A stretch of 64,000 nt of DNA from Oscheius dolichura. Its lineage: Eukaryota > Nematoda > Chromadorea > Rhabditida > Rhabditidae. A program made the translations under genes and the position numbers. The notes beneath the pieces are model-generated. The model did not search any database. It saw nothing but the letters and a program-made list of their open reading frames with translations, and was not told the origin of the DNA. Shown piece by piece: positions 47,284 through 60,709 of the stretch. Position 1 is the stretch's first letter; every line of letters begins with the position of its first letter. The stretch is taken from positions 7,116,001-7,180,000 of the forward strand of contig OW051494.1 in assembly GCA_932521035.1 (NCBI GenBank). The letters are read 5' to 3'.

Positions 47284-50200
47284 ACGGCGGAATCAGTCTG
47301 AAAACAGCGGATTAAGGGAGGATACGGGGAGGAAAAGAGGGGAAAAGAAGAGAGGATAACAAGTTATCAATATGGTTGCCATACCCCCCGAAGGCCGGCT
47401 GAATCCACAGAAACCCATGACTACTCCCTGTGTTGATTCGGGGGGAACTCTCTTTCCAAAGATTAATCCCTTGAATCAATCAGGAAAGACGCGTTCCCTC
47501 CCAGTTCATCGACCCCCGTCAAACACAGACGAACTGTAATATGAGCAGATGACGTCGGGAGGAGGAGACACCTCCCGAAGGGACAAGGCCGACGAGTCAC
47601 CGTTCCCAGAAAACCGATCGACGACATCCCTCCCCCTTCGGGCATACCGTAACCAATAATCTCGTGATAAGTCGGGGATTCGGAAGGAGACGTACAATAA
47701 CGTCAACTTTTTGAAATATTCCAGGGAGAGAGACAGCGGCAGCACATGGGAACGGCCGGTGGCCGACTGGCACCAGGAAGTCGTCCCTCAATTTTTATGA
47801 GATAGATGAAAGGGATAGAATTGTTTGTGTGAGGCATAGTGACCACGTCAGGGAGTGGGAAATTGAGATGGAAATGAACTGGACCGCATCATATTGCTTA
47901 CGTGAACTGTGTGTGATAAACACGGCCGGCTGTGAGCCCGGCCGCACCGGGGCCAAATATGTGTATACGGCAAAAGGGAGGAGGAACGTTTTGGAGCGTG
48001 TAAAACAATGCGCGGAGTAGGGTTTCGTGTCTAAAATTTGGAGGGTCCTGTTTCCATCTTTGTAGTATACTCGGCCCGGTCCCCTATTCCCCAGGTAGTC
48101 GAGCTTATCGAATTGTTCTCCCCGGGCTGAGAGAGATTTTATGGTGACAGGGAGAGTCTTTATGGAGGCCAAAGATAAGAATACGAAGGGGGCCCAGCTC
48201 AATTTTTAGAAAGGGGGGAAAAGAAGGGGGAAGGCCTATAAAAAGAGAAAAGTAGACGAGATTGAATGGGAAAGTCGCCTTTTTATATGGACCTTTTTAT
48301 TCCCCCTCTGCTAGACTTTGATCCGATCCGATTCAGTCTGGGCGATGTAAAAAAAAACGGGACAGATCTAGACAAAAATGGAGCAGGGCAGGAGGGGAGA
48401 CCAAGCGGGGCAACTGATTAGAGCGAGAAGAGACCGGCGGCCACGTGAAGAGATGCCTTTTCTCACCCGACAGGACAGCCCCGAGAGAGGAGAGATTAGT
48501 CAGAAAGATGCTTCATACGAGGACGACGCGTTTTCTTGTAATATCGGGGACAGATTTGTAACGGGGCAAAGAACGGCAGGAGGAGGAGAATGTTCTGAAA
48601 TAGGAGACGGGGATAAGATGGAGGAGATTACAGGAAATAAAGAAGAGCTGATCCGGCAAGAAGCCTCATCCATCTCGACCGGGGATAGAACGGGATGACG
48701 TCCAAATATTAGTTATTAGGTGATCAAACAGCCGCGAGGATGGGATACACTCGAACTCGTAGTCTCGTTGTTTATGGGCAAGAGTTCCGCTACAAATACG
48801 AATATATAGGGATATGGCTGATGAGAAGAGGACGGCGAAAACAGGTGGAGACGAGGAGGAAGAGGACAACGTCACGCAATGGAGAGGGGAGAAGGCGAGG
48901 AGGGAAAGGGTGATAAGGGAGTCGGCCCATAGGCGGGAACCTCGTCGACTTTGAACGTTGGGAAATCCCGACAAACATGGATGGATGGCTTCCGTCTCTT
49001 CGTAAACAGGAAAACCCCGAGAATAGTAAATCCGGATGGACTCTATTTGGAGAGGAGGACAGCTGACTGTTCCAATTAGGACTACAGTACCCGGGGAGGA
49101 GGACAAGAAGAAGAAGTGCCCCGATAATGACTAACGGATAATCAAATCTCCCACGCTTTACTTTCGGTCATTTTTAGGCACCTCATCTGACCGAGAGACT
49201 AATCGGATGAATCCCATTGCCGGCTTATCCCCTCATATGGGCCTCTCTAACTTGCGTCAATCGTGCTCTTATGGAAATTTTTCTCTCTTTAAATACACAG
49301 AAGGGGGATTTCGCGGAAAGGGGGACTAACAGGCTCAGGCAGGCAGCAATTTTTAATGAGAGAAGACGGTAATCTTTGAGGCCGGTAAGAGGAGAAGAGG
49401 AGACGAAGGTCAGCCGGGACCGTCCCGGGAGGAGTGGAAAAGGAGGGCCATTGAGAGGTCTGGCCAGCTGGCACGACGGTGAAGTGGTCAGCAAACAGCC
49501 CCGGGACCGTCTGTAGTTTGGAGTATGTTTTGAAAAGGGAATGAGTCGAGTCAGCTGTTGCTTTTTAGGGCGGCTCATAAAAACGAATTGAGGGGGGACG
49601 GCAGATAGGGCTCACGAGGGGGACACGTCTCCTGGTAACAAAACGAGGGCTAATGTATGGGATTCAGTGGAGAGGAAGGAGACGAGGGCAATAAACAACC
49701 AGCCCCCGGAAGAAGTACGTATTGACCTGGCTGGTGTGGGGGAGGGGGAGGAGGACGACCAGAATGTCAAATCTCGTGGGAATTGATGGATCCCCTCGGG
49801 GGCAGCCCGCGTAGTGTGTCTGTGTGATATTCGACCGCCACAGGTGTATCGAATAGAATCAACGGGAGGAAAAAGGAGAACTTTGAGACCTCCCCCCGCC
49901 ACCTTAAAATAGAAAAAGAGTAATTTGTGAGAGGGAGATGCCAGTTGGAGATATACAGAGGAGAAGGAAAACATGGCCGCCGGTACGGGAGGAGGAGGCG
50001 AGTGGATCGATGAAATTAGAAGAAACTGGAAAATGAACGAAGACGACTAGTCGACGCTTTTCGGGCGGGAAAACAAGAAGAGGCAAGGCGAAAGATTAGA
50101 TCAAAAAGGGAAGAGGAGGTGACCCGAAAACAAGCGAGGAGGGCATCCCCAGAGAAGGGCAATAAAACAGGGACAACGGTGAGAAACAGACCAGCTGCCC

Positions 50201-53200
50201 TTTTCCCATTGGGGGAAACCCGTGGGGCGAAAACGACAATTGAAGCCATCTGACAAACCGTGTTTCTTTTAAAAGGACATAAAACAAAGGGGGAGACAGG
50301 CACCACCTCATGAGAAATGGAGTAATCTCCCCCGGGGCATACTGTGGCCAGCTTTGTGGCGCCAGCTGCATACAGATTGAAAAAATAATGATTGCCCGTT
50401 GGGGAGTCAACGATCTGACAGAGGAAGAAGACGGGAGGAGAGAGATTTCAATATAATATTAAAAAAGAGGGAAGAAGGCCTGTTTATGAAAACAATGGAG
50501 GGGGAATTCTTGATGAGGAGCGGCCCAGGGAGGTCTGGCCGTCTAGGAAAATAGAATTTTGGAGCAGACTAGCCAGATAGAACTTCCTCCTGCCTCATCA
50601 GGCTGTCCGCCCGCTTTTACGAAAAGGAGAAATAAGGAAATGGCGGGGATTCGGGTCAAATACAAGGAGGAACGGGAGATAAGAGAGTAGCCTCAAAGAA
50701 ACGGGCGATACCATTAATTCTGCCCCACCCCGAAGACAATGAAGAGTGAGATTAACGGGCCCGGGGGTTACTCATGTCCCCCTGTATCTCTGGCCTCACG
50801 GACACGTGGGAAAGACAAACAACGCGTGTCGCCACCACCGTCGCCGCCGCCGCCACCACCAGCGCTACTCTCTCTCACCGTCCCTGCCTTTTTTGTCTCC
50901 CTCTCGCCCCCACCCCCCTTTAAAAGAAACCGAAAGAGATATAAAGGAAGAGGATGTGTATATAGAAGATGGGAGGAGAAGTTTTATCCCCACGGGGGGT
51001 TAATTAAGAGGGAAGAGTCGGCTGGTTTTGTGTGTGTGGACCTCCCTCAGTCTCTTCTGAAAAATCAATAACGGACGCCTCGTGTGCGTGTGTTTAAGCC
51101 GCCGGAGGGCAAGGCAAGGTTATTCACACACACACTCTGCTGGTCTGATCCCATTCCAATTATTCGATGGGTGGCCCTCTCCCCAATAAACAATTACATG
51201 GTCAGGCGGTAGGTAAGGGGAGACGCTATTTATAGCCGGAGAAGAGAACTCCCCTGAAACCCGAGAAGAACTATAGTGAGGGAGGATGGGAGACAGCTGT
51301 TTGCGGGGGATGTTTTCCCCCTTCCTCCACCCGGGAGTAGTCTAATTTCCCTGTCCAGAAAAACGCGGGAACCGGTAGGAAAAGACCATCACGAGGGGAA
51401 GACATTCCAATCGAAAGCTGAATAAACAGAGGAAAAACAACCAGATTAGGGGAAAATGAGAGAAGAGGATAAATATCAAGAGGAACAGCTCGAGCCATGA
51501 GAAAAACACACTGACAGATGAGGACAGGTGAAAGGGATGAGAGCCTAGAAATAGTAGGTTAGACTTGTGGAACCGGTGGGCAGGTGGAAAGGGAAATAGA
51601 AACACAGAATACTGGAGAACAAGCACGTCGAAGTTAGAGGAGCCGAAAATAGAGACAGGAGGGGAGAGTATCGCTTCTATTGACGAGAAACGGACGGATA
51701 TTTAAAGAGCGGACAACGCCTCTCAAAATTCCTGTTGTACTCGAAGTTTCCCGTGGGTTGAAAAGTACACAAACCCGGCCCCCTCATGGCGTGGCCCCTG
51801 TCCTCTCCATTTCCAGTCGGATGTCCCCTGGCGGACATGGTCATTGATGCAACTTATTTTAATCACTCTAATATCACCATTTTTTCTATTCGGCAGGTGA
51901 AAAGATGGATGAATAGAAATTGAACCAGGTGAATTTCTGTTGTCGAGGACTTCACCTGGGAGAGAGGATAAGAGGAGAAGGTGGCAAGAGAGTGCGAAGG
52001 GAGGGCAGGGGCCGAGTACGGTAGAGGCGGTGGGATTCAATGAGGGCAATAACAAGTAATAAAAGTTGAAGGAGAGAGAGTTCCGAGCTCATTGAAAACA
52101 TTAAAAAAGATAAGGGATAGTGTCTGGCGTCACTCTTGAGGCCAACGACAAAAGTCACAACAAATGGGGGAAGGGTAAACATATCAAGGAATAAGGCGGC
52201 CAGAACAACAGCCGCTCGGATGATAACCTTTCTCTCTCTCTCTCTCTCTCGAGTAAGAACAACAGGAAATGATGGGCTAGTTCAACTGATCAGAATGTCC
52301 TCTGGGGCAGGTGCCCCAGTCCCCTGTAGCATGGGAGGGATGACGCGGTCCCCCTCTATCCTCTCTCGGTTCGCATCTCGAGATACGGCTTAAAACGACC
52401 ACAAAAAGTCGAGGAGAACTATGATGCGCATAGAATTGAACATTTCACTGCGATATTTGACTGGACTCGGAGGGAGAATGCATTGCCAGTCGACTGAAAG
52501 TAATCGGTTCAGAGAAATACGACGACGACGACTAAACGAGGCTGTTTTCTTTCGACGTTTAATCTTTTTTCGACGAGAGACTTCTAGAAAAAAGGCTGAT
52601 ATGGAATCCAAAGAAGGAGAAGGGCAATATATCCGCCGGGGGATGAACGGTGGCGGGGAGGATGAAAAGGGCGCGGGAAGACGAGAGAGAGAAACGGGGA
52701 TATTCCCGCCAAAACTGGATCGACAGGGGCAATTCCTCCTCTCTTTTACTTGTCTCCTCCCCAACGGACTTGAGGGGGCTGATTTCTGATACGGTTGAGA
52801 GGAGAGAGAGGAAATTGCCTGGGTTTTTTTCGGGGAAGCCTGTTTATTTTCGATGGAAGTGTCACATTTAGTTAGGCCTAAATTGGCCAGACCGACTGGC
52901 TTCTGTTTTTACCCGGAGAGAGACCTTTGTATCTAGTTTATAACCCAATAAACGGAATGATGATGAACAATAACGGAGTGTCGAAAGGGGAAAGATTCGA
53001 GATTCACGAGGAATGACCGTGTGACAGACAGGGGAGAGAGAGGGGCCACAACACCTGTTCCGAGTTTATTTTGGGGTTGAGCCACGTGGAATGGAGAAAA
53101 CGAACTCGGGAGCAGAAAGATTCAACCAGCCACACAAAAACATCCGATTTCAACCGGGGGAGGATCACTGTAAGAGACGAAGGAGGCTCGGCAAGATACG

Positions 53201-54633
53201 GCCGGCCATTTCAGTTTTCTCATAATCCACTTCCGAAAACGTTGCCTGGCAACTGGAGGCCGTTGCCCGGGGCTACCTACTACCGGGACCAAAATGGAGG
53301 CGGGGAGAGGGGAGGATGGCATATGGAACGGGAGGACAGGCAAACATGGGAAGACCGGCCGACAGGGCTCGAAATGCCCGGGCATCCGACCTGTATCCAG
53401 CAACACATATCACAGCGGAACCAGCACACATTTCCACACGGAAAACTGGGAAGGAACACCTCGCCAAATGGAAGGGAGGAGGGGGCAGATCAAGGTTTTC
53501 AAAGAATCGTAAAGGGCGAGAGAGAAGAAAGGAGAACGACTTCCGCGGCGGCAACGATTCGGGGGCTGGTCGATAGAGTGGACAAACAGATCAAACACGG
53601 CCAGTCAAAAAAAGCCCTCTGTCCACACTCGAAAAGAGAAGTCCCAGGTCAGAAAAGGCACACGTCCCGAACCGGTGCGAGCGAGGATATCCCAGTCTTC
53701 CCCCGCTACTGCACTTTGAACGAATGGAAGAAAATGACCAGGGCTTTTTGAAAAAGGAGAGTTAACCTTGTCAGGAAGTGACGAAAGCTGTACGAGGAGG
53801 AAATGAGCCAGACAGACGCGCGTTCTCCTAAAGTTGATACCCTGCGCAATGGGGCCCAGTTCCGGGTCTCTCTCGCATGTGATCCTTGTCCTCGTGACCC
53901 CGATGAACAGCAAAGAAGCCATCTTTTATGTGTTTGGAGAACCTCACCGGTCTTCTACATGATACAGACGAATTACTGTAGCAACAAGAGATCCCCCGGG
54001 GTCGATTATACTATGAGACAAATTGGGAACCGAGGAGAGTGTTGGTACCCTAGGACACGGTCTCCTATTTATCTTATCCATTCCGCTGAAAGAAGATAAA
54101 AAGCCCAACAGTAATGAAATAGTAAAGTTAAAGAGTCAGAGGAGAGGAGTGTGCCAGGCGGGCCCTCCGTGTTCCCACGGGTAGAGTTCACCGGTCTGTC
54201 TCACGTGGTGCTCTAGGAGGATCGGGTTACTTCACGAGAGAGGGTGGTGATCTCCGATCATGGATAAGAAAACGGCTGGGGCACATCAGCAGACCTCGAT
54301 CCGTCAATAGTTCGGGAGGACGGAATAATTGGGGAGTCACGTTGCCCATTCTATTCCGGGCCGGATCCAGAAGTAAAAGAAAGAGCTGTCGTAATGACTT
54401 CCTCTGCCCGGTGTGCCAATTCTTCCTCCTCCCAATATTTTTTTGGAGGAAGTAGCCCGAGTTTCGTATAAATCTGAATGCTGTTCAGCCATGTGGCTCA
54501 AATGAAAATTTAATTACTGGCCGTAGGCGACGAGGGAAGAAACGCGACGGTGATGATGATGGGCATGGAAATGAAATAGACATGTCACAGGGACCAGGAG
54601 ACAGACACAACATTGGCGACGGGGGGTGGGCGA
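47284..54633. other. 7.3-kb gene-poor, purine-rich region
   Basis: The longest gene-free stretch. Many frames stay open because the plus strand is dominated by gga/gag/aag words, but none shows a domain, signal peptide or splice-consistent structure. (CT)n runs lie at about 52228. It probably contains pde-2 5' regulatory DNA. Confidence 0.5.
47298..47305 (-). promoter_or_regulatory. splice acceptor just upstream of the pde-2 start
   Basis: gttttcag on the minus strand ends 14 nt before ATG 47283, with no coding exon behind it. It fits a trans-splice site or a 5'UTR intron. Confidence 0.5.
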
Positions 54634-56006
54634 TCATCGGGAAGTGGCCGTCGTGGTCGAGCGGTTATGGGCCCACGTCACTCCGGGGGACGACGACGGC
54701 GACTTCAGGAGACTGCGGTTGTAGAAGAGGACGATGAATCTGAACAAGAGGATGAGTGGGTGGGCAGGGGAGGATGGCTCAACTGACCCGTCCAGCATGA
54801 CATGGGCTTGCCACTCGGCCGTGTTCACGAAGAACTGGTACCAGTCGGTGGCGAACCAGGGGAACATATCGAACCACACGATGTAGACGTCGATCGTGTA
54901 GATGAAGTTCTCCACCGTGTTCTGAACATTCTCTTATTTTGTCTATTCCATGGCATGAGTCAGTTAAGACTCTCTCATGAACTCTAAGCATTGAACACCC
55001 TCAACGGCCATCCACCATGAAATGTCTGTCCTCCCCGGGGGTCATAAGCCCACCTGAGCCAGTAGCCGCCAGTTTCGACGTTCTCGTTCTATCAGCACTC
55101 GATCATTGGCTGTCTTGACTTTTCTCTGAAATGCAATCACCTCTGACGAATGGGTGGGAACTCACAAGAATGTGAAGAATTCTCACAGCTGTGACGAAAT
55201 TCAAGGAAGTTGTCAGGATGAAGAAGGCGGTGAAGGCCACGTTGATAAAAGTATTGAAGCCTTCGGCACACTCCCCATTGGGAAGGAACGAGATCAACTC
55301 CGGGTTATACTCGAAGCTGCAGCCATCTGAAAAGGGTCCCTTTATTGGTCTTCGTATTGGCAATTGGTAAGAGGCATCAGGCCCACTTGCCCCCCTAAGG
55401 GTACATAGATGGCCCCCTCCCCTACCTCGCATCCCGATTCCAAACAGTATCGTACAGTAGACAAGGCAGATGAGGATGAGCAACTGAAGTCTATGTCAAA
55501 TTGAACCATCTGAGACAAACCGCAGCATATTTGGGTTTCTCAATAGTCCTGAAGAAGAACGGGAAATAGGCGGCTATAAAGCGGGTGATTGAAATGAAGG
55601 TCTGCGTCGATGGGCCCATCCAGTAGGCGCCCGAGCCTCCGAGCTGCCCGAAGAACTGGCTGAACACGTGGGGGAGGATGACCCGATTACTGTAAGGCTT
55701 TGTTTGAAAGGACTAGGCGAAACTCACTAGGCTGTGCAGGGGATGACCCAGAAGAGGAAGACGAGCAGAATTATACAATTGGAAATCATCCTCGTCCTGA
55801 ACGGGGTCGTCCTCCCCAGTAAGGGGGCACCTTACCGGTTGAGGAGATGGAATATAGTCCGATATTTGGATTTGCCCCACATTCTGAAGAAACAGAAGCC
55901 ATTGACTCCGATGCCAATTGTAGAGATCTGAAGCCGATGCTGGTGGTGGCCAGCTAGAGTCCTACCAAGAACATAACAATGCATGTGGAGAGGCGAAAGA
56001 GATCCA
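54634..56006 (-). CDS. serpentine receptor class X (srx)-type chemosensory GPCR
   Basis: The start at 56006 gives MDLFRLSTCIVMFL joined to ISTIGIGVNGFCFF (TM1). Later exons carry NCIILLVFLFWVIPCTA (TM2), FGQLGGSGAYWMGPSTQTFI with ITRFIAAYFPFFF (TM3 and the srx-like end of TM3), LLILICLVYCTILFGIG (TM4), GFNTFINVAFTAFFILTTSL (TM5), RKVKTANDRVLIERERRNWR (loop 3), and NFIYTIDVYIVWFDMFPWFA with ADW-like TM6/7 residues, ending in a Ser/Thr-rich tail at 54634. About nine exons have 37-130 nt introns, all phase-consistent where checked. The srx family is nematode-specific, so this fixes the phylum. Confidence 0.85.
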
Positions 56007-57655
56007 TTCCTTGGGCAGACGAAGAAGTCGGAGGGGTCGACGTTCCGGGGCTGGAATTCCCAGGATGAAAGGACATGAGAACGATCACGGATTTAATTTG
56101 AGACCACCCATGGAGGCGGGGAGCAAGATTCGTCTCATTAAATGGAGACAGGAACACAATGATCTCTGATGAGGGGAGGATCACCGGGGCAAACAAGGAT
56201 GGCCTATTGTGACTCAAAGACACTGTCGCTCGAAGGCATCTTCCATAGGGATGCTTAAACAAAACGAGAAGATGGATGGCCCGCTAAACATAGAAAGAGT
56301 ATTTGATGGAGGAGTCTGAATGGATAAATCTAGCCGTCTACTTTTAGATTTCTCACGGTTCAGTAGATGTCTCATTCACCGTCTTGAGCAGATTATTAGA
56401 TTACTGTGAAATGATGATTTAAACTTTAAAAGGAAGACATTCTCAGGTAGCGTCAGTTATGCGGTGTCCCCGATGGCTGCCATTGGCTAAGCAGTCCTCT
56501 CCAGGGAATCTTCGTCTGCCTGGCTCCTCCACTTTCTGAGCATCCGAAGAGAAGTCTTATTTTCATATGGCTTATTCAGTTTTCCCCCTCTTGTCCTTTG
56601 TTTGAATGACTCTATCCCTCAGTATTGTACCTACTCCCGCTGCAATCCCATCGTACTTGCAGAAGATGAATGCAATTTCGATCCATTGACGGTGTAGGCG
56701 ATTGACTGAGGAACAACCAAAATACCTGTGTATCCTTTGAAACGACGTATGTCTAGAGCAAAAGCCATCTCCCTTCTTTGAAAGGTTCAGTTCGACAAGA
56801 TGGAAAAACTCCCCACTTTGAGAAAACAAGGGAGACTCGGGTGGCTGGAGGAGAATGTCAAAAATAAGTTTAGAGAAGGGGTCAGCAGGACATTGGCTAG
56901 ACTTATGAAGTGTCCTCGAGTCACTGGGGTATCAGCAGGTGGGAGACCACCCAGTGCCCGCGGCTCCTTCCAATAACGGTAGGCCACTCCATTGGTCAAG
57001 CCTTTGCATCATAAGGGTTGTCTACTAGAGGACGGGAGAGGCTACCCCTAAGAGGATGGTTCAAGATACAGACCATCAGCCGCGGGCACCCCGAAATGAA
57101 TCTCGGTCTTCTTCTGACAAGGGAACCTTTTCAGCTTAGGCTGGACTCGTGAGACGAGACCTAGTGCATTCGAAAGAGCGTCAAAAACTATCCCAGGCAC
57201 CGGGTTCTGTTTTCCCAAAATGTCTCGCGTTACGGTGTAGCACGCCAATTGAGTTTTATATGCTAAATTTGTCAAAACCGGTTTTTGCTGTTACTTACTG
57301 CAGATTGTGCTCTGTAAAATGTGAAGTGGTGGCCGAGTGGATAATATACAAGCTTATTAAAGTTTTGCTTTTTTTTCTGGCCGGGTTCAAGTCTCCATTG
57401 GAGCAATAGCCTTTTGCCTCTTTATTTTTATGGGAAAACAGTTTTGATAGGACGAATTAGCTCCGGACCTTTACCAAAACGAAACACAACATAGTCGAAG
57501 TATAGAAATGAGGAAATTTTGCATCTCCGCTTCGGGGAACATGCCGTCTCATCCACTCCTAACCGGATTCCGTCTGGGAACAGCAATTACAGTCGAAATC
57601 TACTCTCCAAACTGGAAGAGAAGCTCTGAACAACGAGCCCCGATCATCTCCTCTG
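56007..57655. other. no confident gene; unassigned minus-strand frames
   Basis: A minus-strand open stretch 57275-57048 (QLACYTVTRDILGKQ.. to ADGLYLEPSS) reads like protein but has no recognised domain or clear start. Nothing else is supportable. Confidence 0.4.
57324..57408 (+). pseudogene. degenerate tRNA-Ser/Leu-like sequence
   Basis: A box TGGCCGAGTGG (57329) and B box GGGTTCAAGTC (about 57383) are close to eukaryotic tRNA consensus and about 45 bp apart. The acceptor strands do not pair and a T8 run interrupts the middle. It is probably a tRNA relic or tRNA-derived repeat. Confidence 0.4.
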
Positions 57656-58323
57656 TCACGGCCACCCGTCGGATGGCTGCCCGCCCGGAGACGCCATCTC
57701 CTTGATCAGGTTCGGTGTTTCAACAGTTTCCATTTGAGAAAATGTGATTTCGGGAGGAGGCACCGCCAGTCTCGTCCAATTCCCTTGTTCTCCACATCTC
57801 CCCGCCACAGGAGTCCACTGCTCACTGCCCATCGTCCTCCCATCGTTTGGATCCCCTCCTCGACACTGGAGAATACTTTTCGCGGGAAAGGAGGACGGCC
57901 ACGTAAAATTCAAAAAGAAGAGCAATTCACTCCTAATTTGCGTCAGCGCTGGCGAGTAAAAATTGCACGGGGAGCATGATACAGCATGGGGGAGGAGGTG
58001 CTGGACAGGGGGGATGGAGCTGGGAGCCGAGGAAAGAGCCTGGCCTTTAGACACTGCGCGAGGCAACAAAAGCATTGCGCGACCGTAAGCTTGGCAAGGA
58101 AAATGCGATGCGCAAATCTCAAAATAGGCTCTTTCGCGCTGCAAAAATAGCGGCAGTGTGTTGTGCCCAGCTCTTTTCCGCCGCCTCGACTGGTCAATAA
58201 CAGAAATAAGCAAAAAGAACACGAGACCCTCCAGGGCTTGTACGCCTGAGGGTCAAATATCACAAAGAGGAAGACGGGGAAGCGTCTCGATGGTCTTCTT
58301 GCGATGGAAGGAGCGGCCATCAT
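57656..58323 (-). CDS. hypothetical two-exon protein
   Basis: The start MMAAPSIARRPSRRFPVF at 58323, an 88-nt intron ending tttgcag, then a long frame to 57656. It has several cysteines and no recognised domain. The frame joins in phase, but composition is uneven and the model may be spurious. Confidence 0.25.
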
Positions 58324-58371
58324 GGAGAAACACCTGAAAAACGAAGTTCAATCAAGGAAAATCGAAGCAAT

Positions 58372-58662
58372 TCAATTATTTGACCAAAATTTGAATTTTG
58401 GAAATCCCGCCGCTAAAAATTCGACATCATTTTGCCTTTCGGATGACGAACGGTCGGGTCGATATGAACCGAGCCTTTGCGTGAGAATTTGACCAATTTG
58501 CTGGCAAAAATGGATATACCAAATTAGAACGTACCGAAATAATATCCACGAATACTGCCAACGGCATCGGGAATCCAAACGGAATTTGGAAATGCATATG
58601 GCTGTCCACAGGTTGTTCTTTGTCTTCTTCTATTTTCTCGTGTCTCGCTCTTCTGTTCTCGC
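58372..58662 (-). CDS. small hypothetical protein (C-terminal exons)
   Basis: Two exons, from 58662 down to a gtacgt donor near 58535, then from about 58500 to the stop at 58372, joined in phase across a 34-nt intron. The product reads a charged segment (RRARHEKIEEDKEQP), MHFQIPFGFPMPLAVFVDII, then QIGQILTQRLGSYRPDRSSS to KFKFWSNN. The upstream start exon was not found; an internal Met may serve instead. No family is recognised. Confidence 0.4.
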
Positions 58663-60257
58663 CTGAAATATGACTTTATAGTTTTGCATGATCTTCCTTA
58701 TTGATTCGTTTGTCCTCTAACATTGATATACAACAAACCATTACCAAGGTTTTTCTAATTTTGCGTTGAGAATTGTGCATTTACTTTTCACTCGCTGTTA
58801 GAAGCTTCCGAACATTGTTTATTTTCTTTCGATCTCTTTTGTTGCAAACATTGCTCTCCCTTAGATTGTCTATAGGGGATTTTCATTGAATTTGTTTGAA
58901 AATCGTCTTTTGTCATTGACTAGTTTTTACAGAAGCTTGAATTGAGTTTACTACCAGTTTAGAAAGCTTCAGTCTTGCCTTCAGCAAATGCTACATGTAA
59001 ATACAAGTAAGCTTTTTTTCGTTTGTTTTCAGCATATGAACAAGACGAATTGACCTGCTTTTGCACAAGTCCCAACTGGACCCTTTTAATTTTGACAAAA
59101 ATGCATCAAGTCAAATGGCACAAATTTACAAGAGTTAGCATGATTCAACTTGTCAAGATTATTGGAAAATTCATCCGGCTGTTCGCTCAAATGTAGCAAA
59201 ATATTCGCGATATTTTTGAGCAAAAGTTGGCCTGGAGCAGTGGCAGCATTTCATTATTTCTTTTGCAAAGAACAGGATTGATGCATCTTTGTTCATATCC
59301 GATCTTTTCTAATACGCGTGATCATTCTTTTTCTTTTCATTTGTCTAAACAAATTTCTAAAAACGAACCTCGGAAGGTGATTGCTTTTAGGTGTGCTCTT
59401 GTCGCTACTGTAGAATTGTTTCTCTTGGACTCACAGCTACTATTTTTGCAAATGTTTTGTTCTTGCTGCTGTCGCATCACTGGCTTTTGCATCGGCTTTC
59501 TTCCATGAGCGCCTATAAAACGTTACTAGTCTCATTTGAAAAAGCTATTGAAATCAGCCTGCTTCTTTTTTTCTTTTTTACACATTTTATAGATCTACCA
59601 ACCTTTCTTCAGTGCCGTCCTCCATTTCAGTTGCATCCTCCACGTAGTGTCAGCCAGCCAAGATACCTGAAAATCGGAAAGAAGCACAAGTAAAACAATG
59701 GATGATGGACGTTAAGGATTTTTTTCATTGACAATTTTGCCAAAAAGAAGCGTCAGGATCGTGTATTAAGGTGCAGATTTCCCTTTTGGCTTCGGAATCG
59801 CATCGGAGCCAAAGACCGCCTTGGTACACAATGGATTCAACCAGCCAGGAAATTGCCAGGACACCTGCTTTGAATGACTTCAAAGGGTAGGTTGCTTCGA
59901 GTGGCGGTCTCTCTCCGCTTGTCCCATTGGCTACCCCATACGACCGAGACTTTTAGAACAAAAGAAGTATATCCGAATAAACGGGACGCGTAATGTTGCG
60001 TGGATCGAAGCCCACAACGCGATTTTGATTCGTCCGAGAGAGGCATGGACCGAATCCACTCCAACGGAGTGATGCCCTTTGTAGGACAGGGTTAGTTACC
60101 AAAAGTTACCCCCAAATAAGAACAAAAACAACCTAATTATGAAGAAGACGACAGATGGCCATTCCAGGGCAGAGCAGACGAAGAACTGACGTCTGACCAG
60201 GATCGCTTCCGTTTACCGGATTTGACAAGATTCGACAGGATGACCTGTTGAGTTCGG
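58663..60257. other. AT-rich spacer, no confident gene
   Basis: 58.66-59.7 kb is AT-rich with T runs on the plus strand. A plus-strand frame near 59750-59880 (basic, RCRFPFWLRNRIGAKDR) and a minus-strand one at 60064-59837 could be exons, but no consistent model was built. Confidence 0.4.
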
Positions 60258-60560
60258 TCAACTTCGGGGTATCATTCTGGAGCTCTCTGAAAGACGAAGA
60301 TGCATAAGAGACTGGTGGAACACTGCTAAAACAACATAAATACATACCAGATACAGTATAAAATCCACGTGGCAGAGGGGTATGCCGGAGTTCTAGGAAG
60401 CGAGACGAGGCGGACGCCGTTAGCAGGAAGCCTGAAACGAAATGTTGTGTGTTGAATGGAATTCTAAAGGATCTAATAAACAATTTAGTGATATAAAAGG
60501 AGGGGAAGGAGGACACATCGCCGAGGCAGTAGCCCAGATGCCTTCAAGGCTGTCGCTCAT
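60258..60560 (-). CDS. small hypothetical protein
   Basis: Starts MSDSLEGIWATASAMCPP at 60560; introns of about 50 and 62 nt with tttcag acceptors keep frame to a stop at 60258. Unrecognised and short, so low confidence. Confidence 0.3.
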
Positions 60561-60709
60561 GCTGGAAGTGACTCGTGGGAGGCGCAAGGGGGAGACCAGA
60601 TAGAGGATGGAAGAATAACATACTGCGGGGAAATTATGACGGGGGAAACTAAGGAACGAGACCAAAGAATGCAGATTACGGTAGTAATAACATTTAGGGC
60701 AGTCTCTAG

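Noticed and set aside
50810-50920. gccgccgcc/caccacc triplet-rich stretch as a possible coding repeat
   Set aside because: Short, with no flanking open reading frame supported by splice sites; treated as low-complexity DNA.
53071-53751. 226-residue plus-strand open frame
   Set aside because: It is in purine-rich DNA where stops are rare. There is no domain, no splice support and low-complexity charged composition.
54640-54700. tRNA-like string with an A-box-like tggtcgagcgg
   Set aside because: It lies in the coding last exon of the srx receptor. No T-arm, B box or acceptor pairing is present.
57048-57275. Resemblance of ADGLYLEPSS to the C-terminus of pseudouridine synthases
   Set aside because: The match is too short, the catalytic region is absent and no upstream exons could be linked.
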